DNA of 64,000 bases from Novosphingobium profundi (GTDB lineage Bacteria; Pseudomonadota; Alphaproteobacteria; Sphingomonadales; Sphingomonadaceae), in the NCBI RefSeq assembly GCF_018491765.1, contig NZ_JABWCU010000005.1, positions 124,001-188,000 of the forward strand, read 5' to 3'. Position 1 is the first letter of the stretch. Every line of letters begins with the position of its first letter. Below the pieces are notes generated by a model. It was not told where the DNA came from. It did no database searches and was given only the letters and a program-made list of their open reading frames with translations. Made by a program: the position numbers and the translations under genes. Below, in pieces: positions 53,019 to 61,843 of this stretch.

Positions 53019-54040
53019 CGCCGCAGTCCGATCGTCGAGAGCGGCAGCGGCTGGGCCGGGCGCAACGCGTGCAGCGCTTGGGCCGAACGCATGCGCACCC
53101 ACCACGAGCGGTCGTGGAGCAGCCCGGTGAGCAGCGGGATCGCCGCCTCGATACCCAGCTTTCCGCAGGCCCGCGCGGCGTGGAGGCGGACGAAGGCGAT
53201 CGGGTCGCACAGGCAGGCCATCACCCAGGGCGCGGCGCCCGGATGGCCCATCTGCAACGCGGCCTTGAGCGCGGCGGAGCGCACCGCGGGATCGGCGGCC
53301 CCGGCCATGCCCTCGAGCACCGCGAGGTGGCTGAAGTCGTTCGACCAGCCGAGCGCTTCGACCAGCAGCGCGCGCACATGCTCGAAATCCTGCGCATGGC
53401 ACAGGCGCACGAGTTCGTCACCGTGGCTTTGTGCCGCGACGCGCAGCATGGCCATGTGGAGGCGCGTGGGCGTGCGCGCGGGCAGGTCGAGCGCCCAGAG
53501 GATATAGGCGGGTCCCGGAATCGTGCCGTTGCGCGCGAGGATCGCGGCCGCCTCGAGGCGCACGCGCGGCGAGGGATCGCTGCTCATGACCCGGGTCACG
53601 GCGCGCTGTGCGTCCTCGACGGGCAGGTGTTCGAGCGCGCGCATGGCGTCGACGCGGCGGTGCAGGTTGCGATGCGTGACCTCGCGCAGCAGCCGCTCGG
53701 CGACGCCGTGGCGCTGCGCCAGCGCGATCAGGCGCTCGCGCTCGTGGCCGCGCACGAGCAGGAACAAATGCGAGAAGACCCGGCGCGCGCGGCGATTGTC
53801 GCGCAGCGCCAGCGCCAGCGTGCGTTCCTGCGCGGGCTCGTCGGTGTCCTCTTCCATCGCTTGCAGGAGAAGGCCGAGCAGGCCCTTGTCGCCTTCGACG
53901 AGCTGGGGGGCGCGGCGTTCGTCGACGAACCGGCGCAGGCACAGCAATGCGGTCACGCCCAGGCACGCGAGCGCGAAGCCCACCGAAACCCAGATGGCCG
54001 CGGTTACGGTCATCTGGGGCAGGTGGGCGAGCGCGCTCAC
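53015..54040 (-). CDS. Membrane-anchored HEAT-repeat protein
   Basis: 341 aa from the GTG at 54040, whose bases overlap the upstream stop (GTGA); an ATG at 54013 is the alternative. One N-terminal span (AIWVSVGFALACLGVTALLCL) is followed by helical repeats of ~30-38 residues typical of HEAT: RRVDAMRALEHLP, SPRVRLEAAAILARNG, DPAVRSAALKAALQMG, AFVRLHAARACGKLG, WWVRMRSAQALHALR. A protein-protein scaffold facing cytoplasm or periplasm. Between the barrel and GT2 genes it could hold the export machine together; no enzymatic motif is seen. Confidence 0.85.
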   Translation of the reverse strand: MSALAHLPQMTVTAAIWVSVGFALACLGVTALLCLRRFVDERRAPQLVEGDKGLLGLLLQAMEEDTDEPAQERTLALALRDNRRARRVFSHLFLLVRGHERERLIALAQRHGVAERLLREVTHRNLHRRVDAMRALEHLPVEDAQRAVTRVMSSDPSPRVRLEAAAILARNGTIPGPAYILWALDLPARTPTRLHMAMLRVAAQSHGDELVRLCHAQDFEHVRALLVEALGWSNDFSHLAVLEGMAGAADPAVRSAALKAALQMGHPGAAPWVMACLCDPIAFVRLHAARACGKLGIEAAIPLLTGLLHDRSWWVRMRSAQALHALRPAQPLPLSTIGLRR

Positions 54041-55209
54041 AGCGCGAGGCTCAACGCGAGATTGGCGGTGCGCCGGGTGTAGCTGTCGCGCCGGCGCTCC
54101 CATCCGAGCCCGGCGCGCAGCACGAGGCGGGAATCGAAGCGATGGGAGAGGCCGCCGTAGAGCCCCTCGAAGCGGCGGGTGATGCCCGCTTCGGTGTCGG
54201 GATAAGTGGCCCCGGCAAGGTAGAGGCTGGTGCGCGCGGTGAGCGCGCTGTCCGCGCGCAGCGACCAGCCCGGGCTCTGCCCGTCGCCTTCGTTCCAGGC
54301 GAAGATCGACTGGAGTGTCAGCGCATGGCGGTCCTCGGCGTCGTGCAGGCGCAGGCCCGCCGCGCCCGAGACGACGTTCACGCCCCCGATGTAGTCGCCG
54401 TAGCGCGCCTGCGCGACGAGCGCGAGGTGGCGGGTGAGCGCGATGTCGGTGCCGGCGCGCAGGCCGAATTTCTCGCGAAACTGCGCATTTGGCGTGGCGG
54501 TCACGGTGAGCGTGGCCGAGGCGCCGTCGGAAAGGCGGGTGGCGCCGGTCAGCGCCAGGTGCGTGTCGACGAGGCCCGCGCGGTCCTCGCGGGTCACTTC
54601 GCCGGTGAGCGTGGTGCGCGGCGAAACGCGCGCCGAGAGCGCGGCCATGCTATCGTACCAGGTGCGCCGGGCATTGCCGACCGACACGCGCGAGATGCCC
54701 TGGTTGACGGTGAGCGTGAGCGGGTGTCCATCGACGTCGCCCTGCGCCTGCGTGCGTGTGACCTCGGCGAGGAGGCGCGCGACTTCGGCGTTGTCGGGCG
54801 CCGTGTTCGCCAGGGCCTGGGCCTGCTCGCGCGCCTGCGCGGTCTGGCCGGCCCACAGGTGGGCACGGGCCAGCGCGAGCGCGATGTCGAGATCGTCCGG
54901 CGCCAGCGCATGGGCTCGCTCGAGCGTTGCGATCGCCGCGTCGTAGCGGTGGTCGAAGGCATATGTCGTGCCGAGCAGGCGCAGCAGGTCCGCGTCATCG
55001 GGCGTGGCCGCGCGCAATTGCTCGAAGAGCGCGATGGCCCTCGCGTAGTCGCCCGCCGTGCGTGCTGCCATCGCGGCTTCGCGCGCCGTCATCGCCGCTT
55101 CGCGTGAGGCCTCGGGGCTCGCGGCGAAAGCGGCAGGTGTGGCGAGCAGCAGGCTGAGTGCGACGAGGCCGGCGCGGGCGGTCTTAGTGGGCTCGTGCTT
55201 CCAGGACAC
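54037..55209 (-). CDS. TPR plus YaiO-like outer-membrane beta-barrel protein
   Basis: 390 aa from the GTG at 55209, which lies inside the end of the receiver gene; no in-frame ATG precedes the signal peptide (ARAGLVALSLLLATPAAFA). Residues ~30-140 are TPR-like (DYARAIALFEQLRAATPDDADLL, DAAIATLERAHALAPDDLDIAL). The remainder is alternating amphipathic strands with YaiO-type features (TLTVNQGISRVSVGNARRTW, GLYGGLSHRFDSRLVLRAGLGWERRRDSY). TPR fused to a barrel echoes PgaA and PelB exporters. Likely outer-membrane exit for the GT2 product (inference). Confidence 0.82.
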   Translation of the reverse strand: MSWKHEPTKTARAGLVALSLLLATPAAFAASPEASREAAMTAREAAMAARTAGDYARAIALFEQLRAATPDDADLLRLLGTTYAFDHRYDAAIATLERAHALAPDDLDIALALARAHLWAGQTAQAREQAQALANTAPDNAEVARLLAEVTRTQAQGDVDGHPLTLTVNQGISRVSVGNARRTWYDSMAALSARVSPRTTLTGEVTREDRAGLVDTHLALTGATRLSDGASATLTVTATPNAQFREKFGLRAGTDIALTRHLALVAQARYGDYIGGVNVVSGAAGLRLHDAEDRHALTLQSIFAWNEGDGQSPGWSLRADSALTARTSLYLAGATYPDTEAGITRRFEGLYGGLSHRFDSRLVLRAGLGWERRRDSYTRRTANLALSLAL

Positions 55210-55558
55210 GTGATATCCGCAGGGTGAATTCGTCGGGGAGAAAGGGCTTGGTGATGTAATCGTCGGCCCCGTTCTGGAGCGCGCCCATGACATCGGCCTC
55301 GGCCTTGCGGGCGGTGAGCATGATCACCGGAATGCGCCGGGTCGCCTCGTCCTGCTTGAGGCGGTTGAGGACTTCGGGGCCCGAAAGCACCGGCATCATG
55401 GCATCGAGAATGACGAGATCGGGCTGGTTTGCGGCGATCGCTGCAAGCGCGGCCTCCCCGTCGAGGACGTGTTCGATCTCGTGTCCGGCCTTCTTGAGCT
55501 TGTGGTGGACGAGGACTCCCATCAGGGGGTCGTCGTCGGCGAAGAGAATGTAGCTCAC
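55184..55558 (-). CDS. Single-domain response regulator (receiver only)
   Basis: 124 aa. GTG start with GGGAG 6-8 nt upstream; an earlier ATG at 55588 lacks a site. Receiver motifs: ILFADDDPLMGVLV (acidic pair), phospho-acceptor Asp in DLVILDAMMPVLSG, Thr in VIMLTARKAEAD, Lys in DYITKPFLPDEF. No output domain, so a CheY-like relay, probably phosphorylated by the hybrid kinase encoded by the last gene of the operon. Its 3' end overlaps the barrel gene start by 26 nt. Confidence 0.92.
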   Translation of the reverse strand: MSYILFADDDPLMGVLVHHKLKKAGHEIEHVLDGEAALAAIAANQPDLVILDAMMPVLSGPEVLNRLKQDEATRRIPVIMLTARKAEADVMGALQNGADDYITKPFLPDEFTLRISRVLEARAH

Positions 55559-55839
55559 GATGGTGCTCCCGGTCTGTCCTTCGTGCATTTACGAGAGAAA
55601 GGGTTTTGATCTGGTTAACTATCTTTGGAGCATTTCCGGGCCGGAATGAAAAGATCGTTTGATCAAGACCTTGGCTTGTGTGCAATCGTTACCACAGGCA
55701 GGTGCGTCCGGGGCCGAGGCAGGGCACCGCAAACGCGGGCGCGCGGACGGGAGCCGGCTTGCACCAGGCGACGGGTTTGGGGCACACGGTCCCCTCGCGC
55801 CGCGTCCCGGGTGCGAAGCTTGACGAAGGACCCCAAGCC

Positions 55840-57360
55840 CTGACCAGCCCCGTTACAGATGCGCCCCCGGCATCGACCGCCCCCGACGCCGCGGCCGTCC
55901 CCCACCTGCGGCTGATCCTGACCGGCCTCATCCTGGCGATGGTGCTCGCCTCGCTCGATCAGAGCATCGTCAACACGGCGCTGCCCTCGATGGCGAGCGA
56001 ACTTGGCGGGCTGGCCCACATGTCCTGGGTGGTGACGGCCTTCATGCTCAGCTCGACGATCACAACGCCGATCTACGGCAAGCTAAGCGACATGTATGGG
56101 CGGCGGGTCTTCCTGCTGTTCGCGATCTCGGTGTTCCTGCTCATGTCGGGGCTATGCGGGATCGCGCAGTCGATGGGCCAGCTCATCGCCTTCCGTCTTC
56201 TCCAGGGGCTCGGGGCGGGGGGCATCATGACCTTGACGCAGGCGACCATCAGCGACGTCGTCACCCCGCGCGAGCGGGTGCGCTACCAGGGCCTGTTCAC
56301 CGGGGCCTTCGCCTTTTCGGCGGTGACCGGACCCGTGCTCGGTGGCGCCCTGACGAGCGCGCTGTCGTGGCGCTGGGTGTTCTACATCAACCTGCCCGTC
56401 GGTCTCGTGGCGATCGCACTCTTGCTGCGCGCACTGCCGCCCGCGCGAACGCGCCATAGTCATGACATCGACGTCGCCGGGGCAGCGGCGATGATCTGCG
56501 CGGCGGCCTCGTTGCTGCTGCTGTGCAGCCTGGGCGGTTCGGTCTTCGCCTGGACCTCTCCGACCGCGGTCGGGCTCGCGCTGTTTGCGCTGGTCTCGGC
56601 TTGCGCCTTCGTGGCGATCGAGCGCCGCGCGCGCGAGCCGATCCTGACCCTGGCGCTGTTTCGCATCCGCAACTTCGCCATCGGCACGGTAACCACCGGC
56701 TGCATGAGCTTCGCGATGATGAGCGCGATGGTCTTTCTGCCGCTCTATTTCCAGCTCGTGCTCGGCCTTTCGCCCGCGCATTCGGGGGCGATGCTGCTCC
56801 CGCAGATCGGCGCGATGTTGCTGACCTCGGTGTTCGGCGGACAGGTTTCCGCGCGTATTGGCCGGCCCAAGGCGTTCATGGTGCTGGGTATCGCGCTCGA
56901 GGCGAGCGGCCTTGCCACGCTTGCGCTGCTGGCGATGAACGGGGCCGCGTTGCCCTGGTTCTGGGGGGCGCTTGCGATCCTGGGGCTGGGCATGGGCATC
57001 GCGATGCCGCACGCCACCGTGATCATCCAGCACGCCGCGCCCGAGGGCCGCATGGGCGAGGCGACCGCGAGCATGGCCTTCTTGCGCTCGCTGGGCGGGG
57101 CGCTGGGGGTTGCCGTTTCGGGCGGTGTGATGGCCGGCGGGCTTCGCCACGATCTCGCCGCGATCGGGCCGGGCATCGACGTCCAGGCGATCGTCGATGG
57201 CGGCATGGCCACCGTCGCGCGCCTGCCCGAAGCGCTCCACCCGGCGATCGCGGCGGCGTTCCGCGATGCGATCACCGCTTCCTTCGAGATTGGCGCCGGC
57301 GTCATGGCGTTCGCCTTCGTGCTCGCGCAGCTGCTTGGCAGGATCCGCTTCGAGGCCTGA
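55840..57360 (+). CDS. DHA2-family MFS multidrug exporter (EmrB/QacA-like)
   Basis: About 506 aa with 14 predicted spans. DHA2 motifs: ILAMVLASLDQSIVNTALPSM (TM1, motif D1), YGKLSDMYGRRVFL (motif A), RLLQGLGAGGIM (B), FTGAFAFSAVTGPVLGGAL (motif C of exporters), SWRWVFYINLPVGLVAI. No ATG opens the frame; a CTG at 55840 has AAGGA 9 nt upstream and is chosen, while a TTG further up is possible. No EmrA partner adjacent, so likely an inner-membrane proton antiporter for drugs or metabolites. Confidence 0.85.
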   Translation: MTSPVTDAPPASTAPDAAAVPHLRLILTGLILAMVLASLDQSIVNTALPSMASELGGLAHMSWVVTAFMLSSTITTPIYGKLSDMYGRRVFLLFAISVFLLMSGLCGIAQSMGQLIAFRLLQGLGAGGIMTLTQATISDVVTPRERVRYQGLFTGAFAFSAVTGPVLGGALTSALSWRWVFYINLPVGLVAIALLLRALPPARTRHSHDIDVAGAAAMICAAASLLLLCSLGGSVFAWTSPTAVGLALFALVSACAFVAIERRAREPILTLALFRIRNFAIGTVTTGCMSFAMMSAMVFLPLYFQLVLGLSPAHSGAMLLPQIGAMLLTSVFGGQVSARIGRPKAFMVLGIALEASGLATLALLAMNGAALPWFWGALAILGLGMGIAMPHATVIIQHAAPEGRMGEATASMAFLRSLGGALGVAVSGGVMAGGLRHDLAAIGPGIDVQAIVDGGMATVARLPEALHPAIAAAFRDAITASFEIGAGVMAFAFVLAQLLGRIRFEA

Positions 57361-57380
57361 TCGGAGCCCACGAAAAAAGA

Positions 57381-57407
57381 CCCTCCCTTCCACGGGGGAA
57401 GGGAGGG
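57381..57407 (-). terminator. Rho-independent terminator of the TonB receptor gene
   Basis: CCCTCCCTTCC (57381-57391) and GGAAGGGAGGG (57397-57407) make an 11-bp perfect stem with a 5-nt loop. On the minus strand it is followed by TCTTTTTT, the classic signature; the convergent exporter may share it. Confidence 0.88.
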
Positions 57408-57416
57408 CCGTTGGGA

Positions 57417-57445
57417 CCGGCAGGCATAAGGGACGCGCCTGCCGG
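57417..57445 (-). terminator. Second hairpin before the terminator
   Basis: CCGGCAGGC and GCCTGCCGG pair perfectly (9 bp, 11-nt loop), 16 nt past the receptor stop and 9 nt before the main terminator. Confidence 0.5.
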
Positions 57446-57461
57446 AGGGTGGGAGAGGGTC

Positions 57462-60455
57462 TTAGAAGTCGACGGTCGTCGAGATGGCGACCTGGCGACC
57501 CAGCGAATCGTAGCGCGCCGACAGCGTGTTGTTGCGCGAGAGCGCGTAGCTGTAGGAGTTCGGGACGACCGGCGGGTCCTTGTCGAACAGGTTGTTGACC
57601 GTGAAGCGCAGGCCGAAGCGCTCGGCGACACGGAAACCGATGGCGAGATCGAAGTAGTTGTAGGCCGGGATGTGGTAGTAGGTCGAGCGTTCGCCGCCTT
57701 CATACCAGCCAAGGCTCGTCTTGCCCGAATTGGTGACGTTGGTGAGCGGGCCCACGAAGCGCCAGTTGAGCGAGATCGAGACTTCGTCGTCGGGCGCCGT
57801 CCAGGTCGTGCGCAGCTGGTGCGTCCACTTGGGGATCAGCTGGCCGCACGAACCGCCGTAGTAGCCCACGCAGTTGTACTTCGCGAGGATCGGCGAATCC
57901 TGGCCACCGGCATACGTGGTCAGCGACCCGGCGAAGTCGAAGTCGAGGCGACCGGCCTTCGCACCGAGGTCCAGACCATACTGCGCCTGCAGGTCCCAGC
58001 CGTGCGACTTGGACTTGTAGTAGTTGGTCGTGCCCTGGCGGATGTAGCCCGAAGTCGGGTTCGACGAGGCGTCCGAGTAAAGCGTGCCGTCCGAGTTGCG
58101 CACGAACATCGAGCAGAAGAACTCGCTGCCGGTCGCAAGGCACCCATTGGTGAAGTAGGTGTAGTCGTTGTAGCCGATGGAGTTGTCGAGATCGATCAGG
58201 AAGCGGTCGACCGACAGGCTCAGGCCCGGCAGGAAGCTGGGCGTGAGGACCAGGCCGATGGTCTTGGTATAGGCCGTTTCCGGATCGACGGTGAAGCCGC
58301 CGCTCTTGTAGGTGCAGCCGGTCTCGTCGGGGCACAGCAGCGAGGTGCTGCCGTACAGGCTGGAATCGAGGCCGGTGGCTTCGCAGACCGCGAGCGAGGC
58401 GGCCGGATCACCGTAGGTGGTGACCGTCGCACCGCTGGCGTCGACCGAGGTCGTCACGGTCGGCGCGCAGAAGTCGTTGAACGACGTATCGATGTTGCCG
58501 TAGCTGGTGGACTCGGCCTGGTACTGCTCGACGACCGTGGGCGCACGCTGCGCGCGGTTGAACGAAGCGCGCAGGGTAATGTCGCTGCTCGGCGACCAGA
58601 TCGCCTCGGCCTTGAAGGTGCTGAACAGCGAGGGGTTGCCCGAGTACTTCGAGAGGCGATAGGCGCCGTTCAGTTCGAGCGAGCGGGCCCAGGGCTTGTC
58701 CTCGACGATCGGGACCTGCAGCTCGACCATGCCTTCCCAGGCTGCCTGCTGGTAGTGCGCCTCGGCGTCGCCGCCATTGTACGAAATCCACAGGTCGTCC
58801 TTCGAGACGTCGAGATGGTCCTCGCGGTACTCGACGCTGAAGGCGATGCCCACGCCCGTGCTCGCCCAGGGCGACTGGATGCCGTAGGAGCCCAGGTCAC
58901 CCTGAACCGTACCCATCAGGTCGTAGAGGTGCGAGACGTTGCTGAGCGTGCCGTACTGGTCCTCGAGCAGCCAGTTGAAGGCCTGCTGGTTGGTCGAACT
59001 GGTGGTGTTGCCGAAGATGTCGATCGGAATGCAGCCCGCCGCGCTGCCTTCGGGGCAGCCGTTGATCGCCTGGTTGATCCGGTCGAAGTTGGGATAGGCC
59101 CAGTTGTAGTCGCTCTGGTTGCGCGCGTAGACGCCACCGATGTCGTAGCTCCAGCTGTGGCCGAGGTCGCCGCGCACGCCCGTGGTGATGCGCAGGCCCT
59201 TGTTCAGGTAGATGTCGTCCTGGTCACCGACGTCCGCGAAACGGTAGCGCAAGTCGGTCGGAACCGTCGCGCTGGTGCCCGCGGCCGAACCGCACAGCGT
59301 GCTCGCCTGCTGCGAGGAGAGGAACGCGTTGTCGCACGAGACGCTGTAGGGCGTCGAGCCATAAGCGCTGTAGGCGTAGAGGCGCGCCGGATAGGGGTTC
59401 ACCGAACGGTCACGGAACCACATCGCGTTGGCGTAGACCGTGGCGGCGGGCGAGATCTCGAAGTTCATGAAACCGCCCGCGTTCCAGCGCTCGTTGGCGC
59501 GCTGCAGCGAGTAGCCGTCGTAAGGGTTGGCGGCGTAGTCGGTCGAGTAGGGCGTGAAGGTGCCCGGGTTTGCGGGATCGTTGACGTAGGCGTTGCCGGC
59601 GTTGGTGCCCGTGGTCGGCGAGAAGTAGCCGTTGGTGTTGTAGGTCGAGGTCGTGCAGCCCAGGTCGCCGTCGCCGCTCTGGGTCAGCTGGCAGGCCGAG
59701 GACGAACGGTCGCCGTAACCCACCAGCGAGGCCTTGCGGTAGTCGACGTAGCCCTGGATGTGCAGGCGGTCGTCGAACAGCTTGGTGCCGCCGACCAGCG
59801 AGATGTCGGAACGGCCACCGTCGGTCGAGAGGCCGCTGGCGGAGTCGAAGCCATAGGCCTTGGCGGTCTTGGCCGCGGTGCCGTTGCGGTTGTTGTGGAG
59901 GTAGAAGTTGTAGTTGGCGTTGAGCTGGAGACCCTCGAAGTTGTCGTCCATGATGAAGTTGACGACACCGGCGATGGCGTCCGAACCGTAGACCGCCGAG
60001 GCGCCCCCGGTCAGCACGTCGACGCGCTTGACGAGCGCGGTCGGGATCATGCCGACGTCTTCACCGTTCATCGTGCCCAGGCGACGGCCGTCGACGAGGA
60101 CGAGCGTGCGCTCGAAGCCCAGGTTGCGCAGCTTGATGCGCTGGCGGCCATCGGAATCCTGGTAGCCCTGCTGGCTGTCGGGCGCGAACTGGGGAAGGCG
60201 GTTGAGCACTTCCTCGATGTTGACGGCGGCCTGCGCCTTGATCGCCTCGTTGGTCACCGAAAGGATCGGCGCGGCGGCGGCTGCATTCGGGCGCTTGATG
60301 AGACTGCCGGTGACGACGATCGCGTTGCCGTCGTCGGCTGCGCTGTCCGATGCGCTTGACGGGCTGTCGGCATCGGCCGCATGCGCGGCGACGGGCAGGG
60401 CGATCAGCCCGGCCAGGCACGTCGTGTGCAGTAGATTCTTGAAGATTGGTCTCAT
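57462..60455 (-). CDS. TonB-dependent receptor (peptide/oligosaccharide type) beside glycosylasparaginase
   Basis: 997 aa from the ATG at 60455 (GAGGGG 7-10 nt upstream; an ATG at 60470 has no site). Signal peptide ends near PVAAHAA. TonB box GNAIVVTGSLIKRPN, plug with NIEEVLNRLPQFAPDSQQG, IKLRNLGFERTLVLVDGRR, TGGASAVYGSDAIAGVVNF. A long extracellular-loop-rich barrel has several Cys pairs and ends ISTTVDF. This plug class is large in sphingomonads and often sits next to peptidases or amidases. The 184-nt gap to the asparaginase gene suggests a shared operon or a second promoter. Confidence 0.9.
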   Translation of the reverse strand: MRPIFKNLLHTTCLAGLIALPVAAHAADADSPSSASDSAADDGNAIVVTGSLIKRPNAAAAAPILSVTNEAIKAQAAVNIEEVLNRLPQFAPDSQQGYQDSDGRQRIKLRNLGFERTLVLVDGRRLGTMNGEDVGMIPTALVKRVDVLTGGASAVYGSDAIAGVVNFIMDDNFEGLQLNANYNFYLHNNRNGTAAKTAKAYGFDSASGLSTDGGRSDISLVGGTKLFDDRLHIQGYVDYRKASLVGYGDRSSSACQLTQSGDGDLGCTTSTYNTNGYFSPTTGTNAGNAYVNDPANPGTFTPYSTDYAANPYDGYSLQRANERWNAGGFMNFEISPAATVYANAMWFRDRSVNPYPARLYAYSAYGSTPYSVSCDNAFLSSQQASTLCGSAAGTSATVPTDLRYRFADVGDQDDIYLNKGLRITTGVRGDLGHSWSYDIGGVYARNQSDYNWAYPNFDRINQAINGCPEGSAAGCIPIDIFGNTTSSTNQQAFNWLLEDQYGTLSNVSHLYDLMGTVQGDLGSYGIQSPWASTGVGIAFSVEYREDHLDVSKDDLWISYNGGDAEAHYQQAAWEGMVELQVPIVEDKPWARSLELNGAYRLSKYSGNPSLFSTFKAEAIWSPSSDITLRASFNRAQRAPTVVEQYQAESTSYGNIDTSFNDFCAPTVTTSVDASGATVTTYGDPAASLAVCEATGLDSSLYGSTSLLCPDETGCTYKSGGFTVDPETAYTKTIGLVLTPSFLPGLSLSVDRFLIDLDNSIGYNDYTYFTNGCLATGSEFFCSMFVRNSDGTLYSDASSNPTSGYIRQGTTNYYKSKSHGWDLQAQYGLDLGAKAGRLDFDFAGSLTTYAGGQDSPILAKYNCVGYYGGSCGQLIPKWTHQLRTTWTAPDDEVSISLNWRFVGPLTNVTNSGKTSLGWYEGGERSTYYHIPAYNYFDLAIGFRVAERFGLRFTVNNLFDKDPPVVPNSYSYALSRNNTLSARYDSLGRQVAISTTVDF

Positions 60456-60639
60456 TGGCTTACCCCTCATTGAATGTGAACGTTATTCCGCTTGCCGCGC
60501 TGCCCTCTGCGATGGTGCGCCGCTCCCCACCGACCGGGGCGGATGCCCGGTCGTTCGGGCTCCCACTGCATGGGCGGGAGCCCTTGTCGCATTCGTCGTG
60601 CAATCGAGATCGGGCAGGCCTCGGAACCTGCCCCCGGCG

Positions 60640-61647
60640 TCAACCCTTTTCGGGGCCCGCGAGGCTTTTCGAAGGAAGGACCCGCGTGTGGCCCGTACGG
60701 TCGGTGATCGCCAGGGTGAAGCCGGGCATGAGCGCGTAGGCGCCGACCTGTCCCGCGGTGTCGATCGCGACGAAGCCGACTTGCGCACCACTGACGGCGC
60801 TGCCGCGCAGGCGCACGATGTGCTCCACCGCTTCGCGGCACGCGGCTTCGGGCGAGAGGCCGGCGCGCAGGTTGGCGACGACGCGCGCGCTGCCAGCGAT
60901 GCGTGTCACTTCCTCGCCCACGCCGGTCGCCGCCGCGGCGCCAACGCCGCCCTCGACGAAGAGGCCGCAGCCCGCTTGCGGCGAATCGCCGACGCGTCCG
61001 TGCAGCTTGTAGGCCATCCCCGAAGTGGTGCAGGCGCCTGCGAGTTCGCCGTCCGGCGAACAGGCGAGAATGCCGATGGTGTCATGGTCGAGCGCGCCGC
61101 CACGGCGGTTCTCGATATTGGCGACCGGCTTGTACTGGGCGGTCTTGAGCCACTCCTTCCAGGCCTTTTCGGATTCGGGCGTCAGGAGGTTGGTCGCGTC
61201 GAAGCCCTGTTCGCGCGCGAACTGGTTAGCCCCGTCGCCCACAAGGAAGGTGTGCGGGGTCTTCTCCATGACGCGGCGGGCAACCGAAATGGCGTGGACG
61301 TAGTTCTCCAGCGCGGCAACGGCACCGCAGTTGCCCTTGCCGTCCATGATGATGGCGTCGAGCGTGACGTGGCCGTCGCGGTCCGGATTGCCGCCCAGGC
61401 CCACCGAGCGGTTCGAGGCATCGGCCTCGGGCACTTGTGCGCCAGCCTCGACCGCGTCGAGCAGGCTGCCGCCGGCGGCGAAGCGCGCGTAGGCGGCGGC
61501 GTTGGCCGCCGCGCCAAAGTCCCAGGTGGACACGATCAGCGCCGTCTCCGGCGCGGGCGTCGCGGCCCTGGCAGTGTGTTTCCCGACGAGCGTGGCGGCC
61601 AGCGCGCTGCCAAGCCCCATCCCGATCGCGTTTCGACGCGTTGTCAT
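60640..61647 (-). CDS. Glycosylasparaginase / isoaspartyl-peptidase family Ntn-hydrolase, Tat-exported
   Basis: 335 aa. Tat-like start TTRRNAIGMGLGSALAATLVG. The autoprocessing Thr is visible as Thr190 in GALDHDTIGILACSP, the motif that cleaves the precursor and leaves the Thr nucleophile. Other family segments: STWDFGAAANAAAYA, VGLGGNPDRDGHVTLDAIIMDG, TSGMAYKLHGRVGDSPQAG, VEGGVGAAAATGVGEEV. The W in STW and NP(D) context favour N4-(beta-N-acetylglucosaminyl)-L-asparaginase over plain isoaspartyl peptidase. Likely releases Asn-linked GlcNAc outside the cytoplasm. Confidence 0.85.
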   Translation of the reverse strand: MTTRRNAIGMGLGSALAATLVGKHTARAATPAPETALIVSTWDFGAAANAAAYARFAAGGSLLDAVEAGAQVPEADASNRSVGLGGNPDRDGHVTLDAIIMDGKGNCGAVAALENYVHAISVARRVMEKTPHTFLVGDGANQFAREQGFDATNLLTPESEKAWKEWLKTAQYKPVANIENRRGGALDHDTIGILACSPDGELAGACTTSGMAYKLHGRVGDSPQAGCGLFVEGGVGAAAATGVGEEVTRIAGSARVVANLRAGLSPEAACREAVEHIVRLRGSAVSGAQVGFVAIDTAGQVGAYALMPGFTLAITDRTGHTRVLPSKSLAGPEKG

Positions 61648-61843
61648 AGATCAGCCCCCCTGATTGGCCGGACCCGGTGATTCTCTCCCGTCCGTACTCG
61701 GACGTTGGCGGGGTTGTGTCTCAGGTCTTATGAAATGGCAACAAAATAATACCAATGCGACGCATTTGATTGTAAAGGTTATAAGGTGGATTTAGCCCGC
61801 CCGGCCTGCAGACGGGCCCGGATTCCGTGCGAGACACGCGTGA

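Noticed and set aside
56523-60359. 1278-codon plus-strand open frame
   Set aside because: Antisense to the TonB receptor at 57462 and out of frame in the exporter; low-complexity Val/Gly/Arg composition and no start signal.
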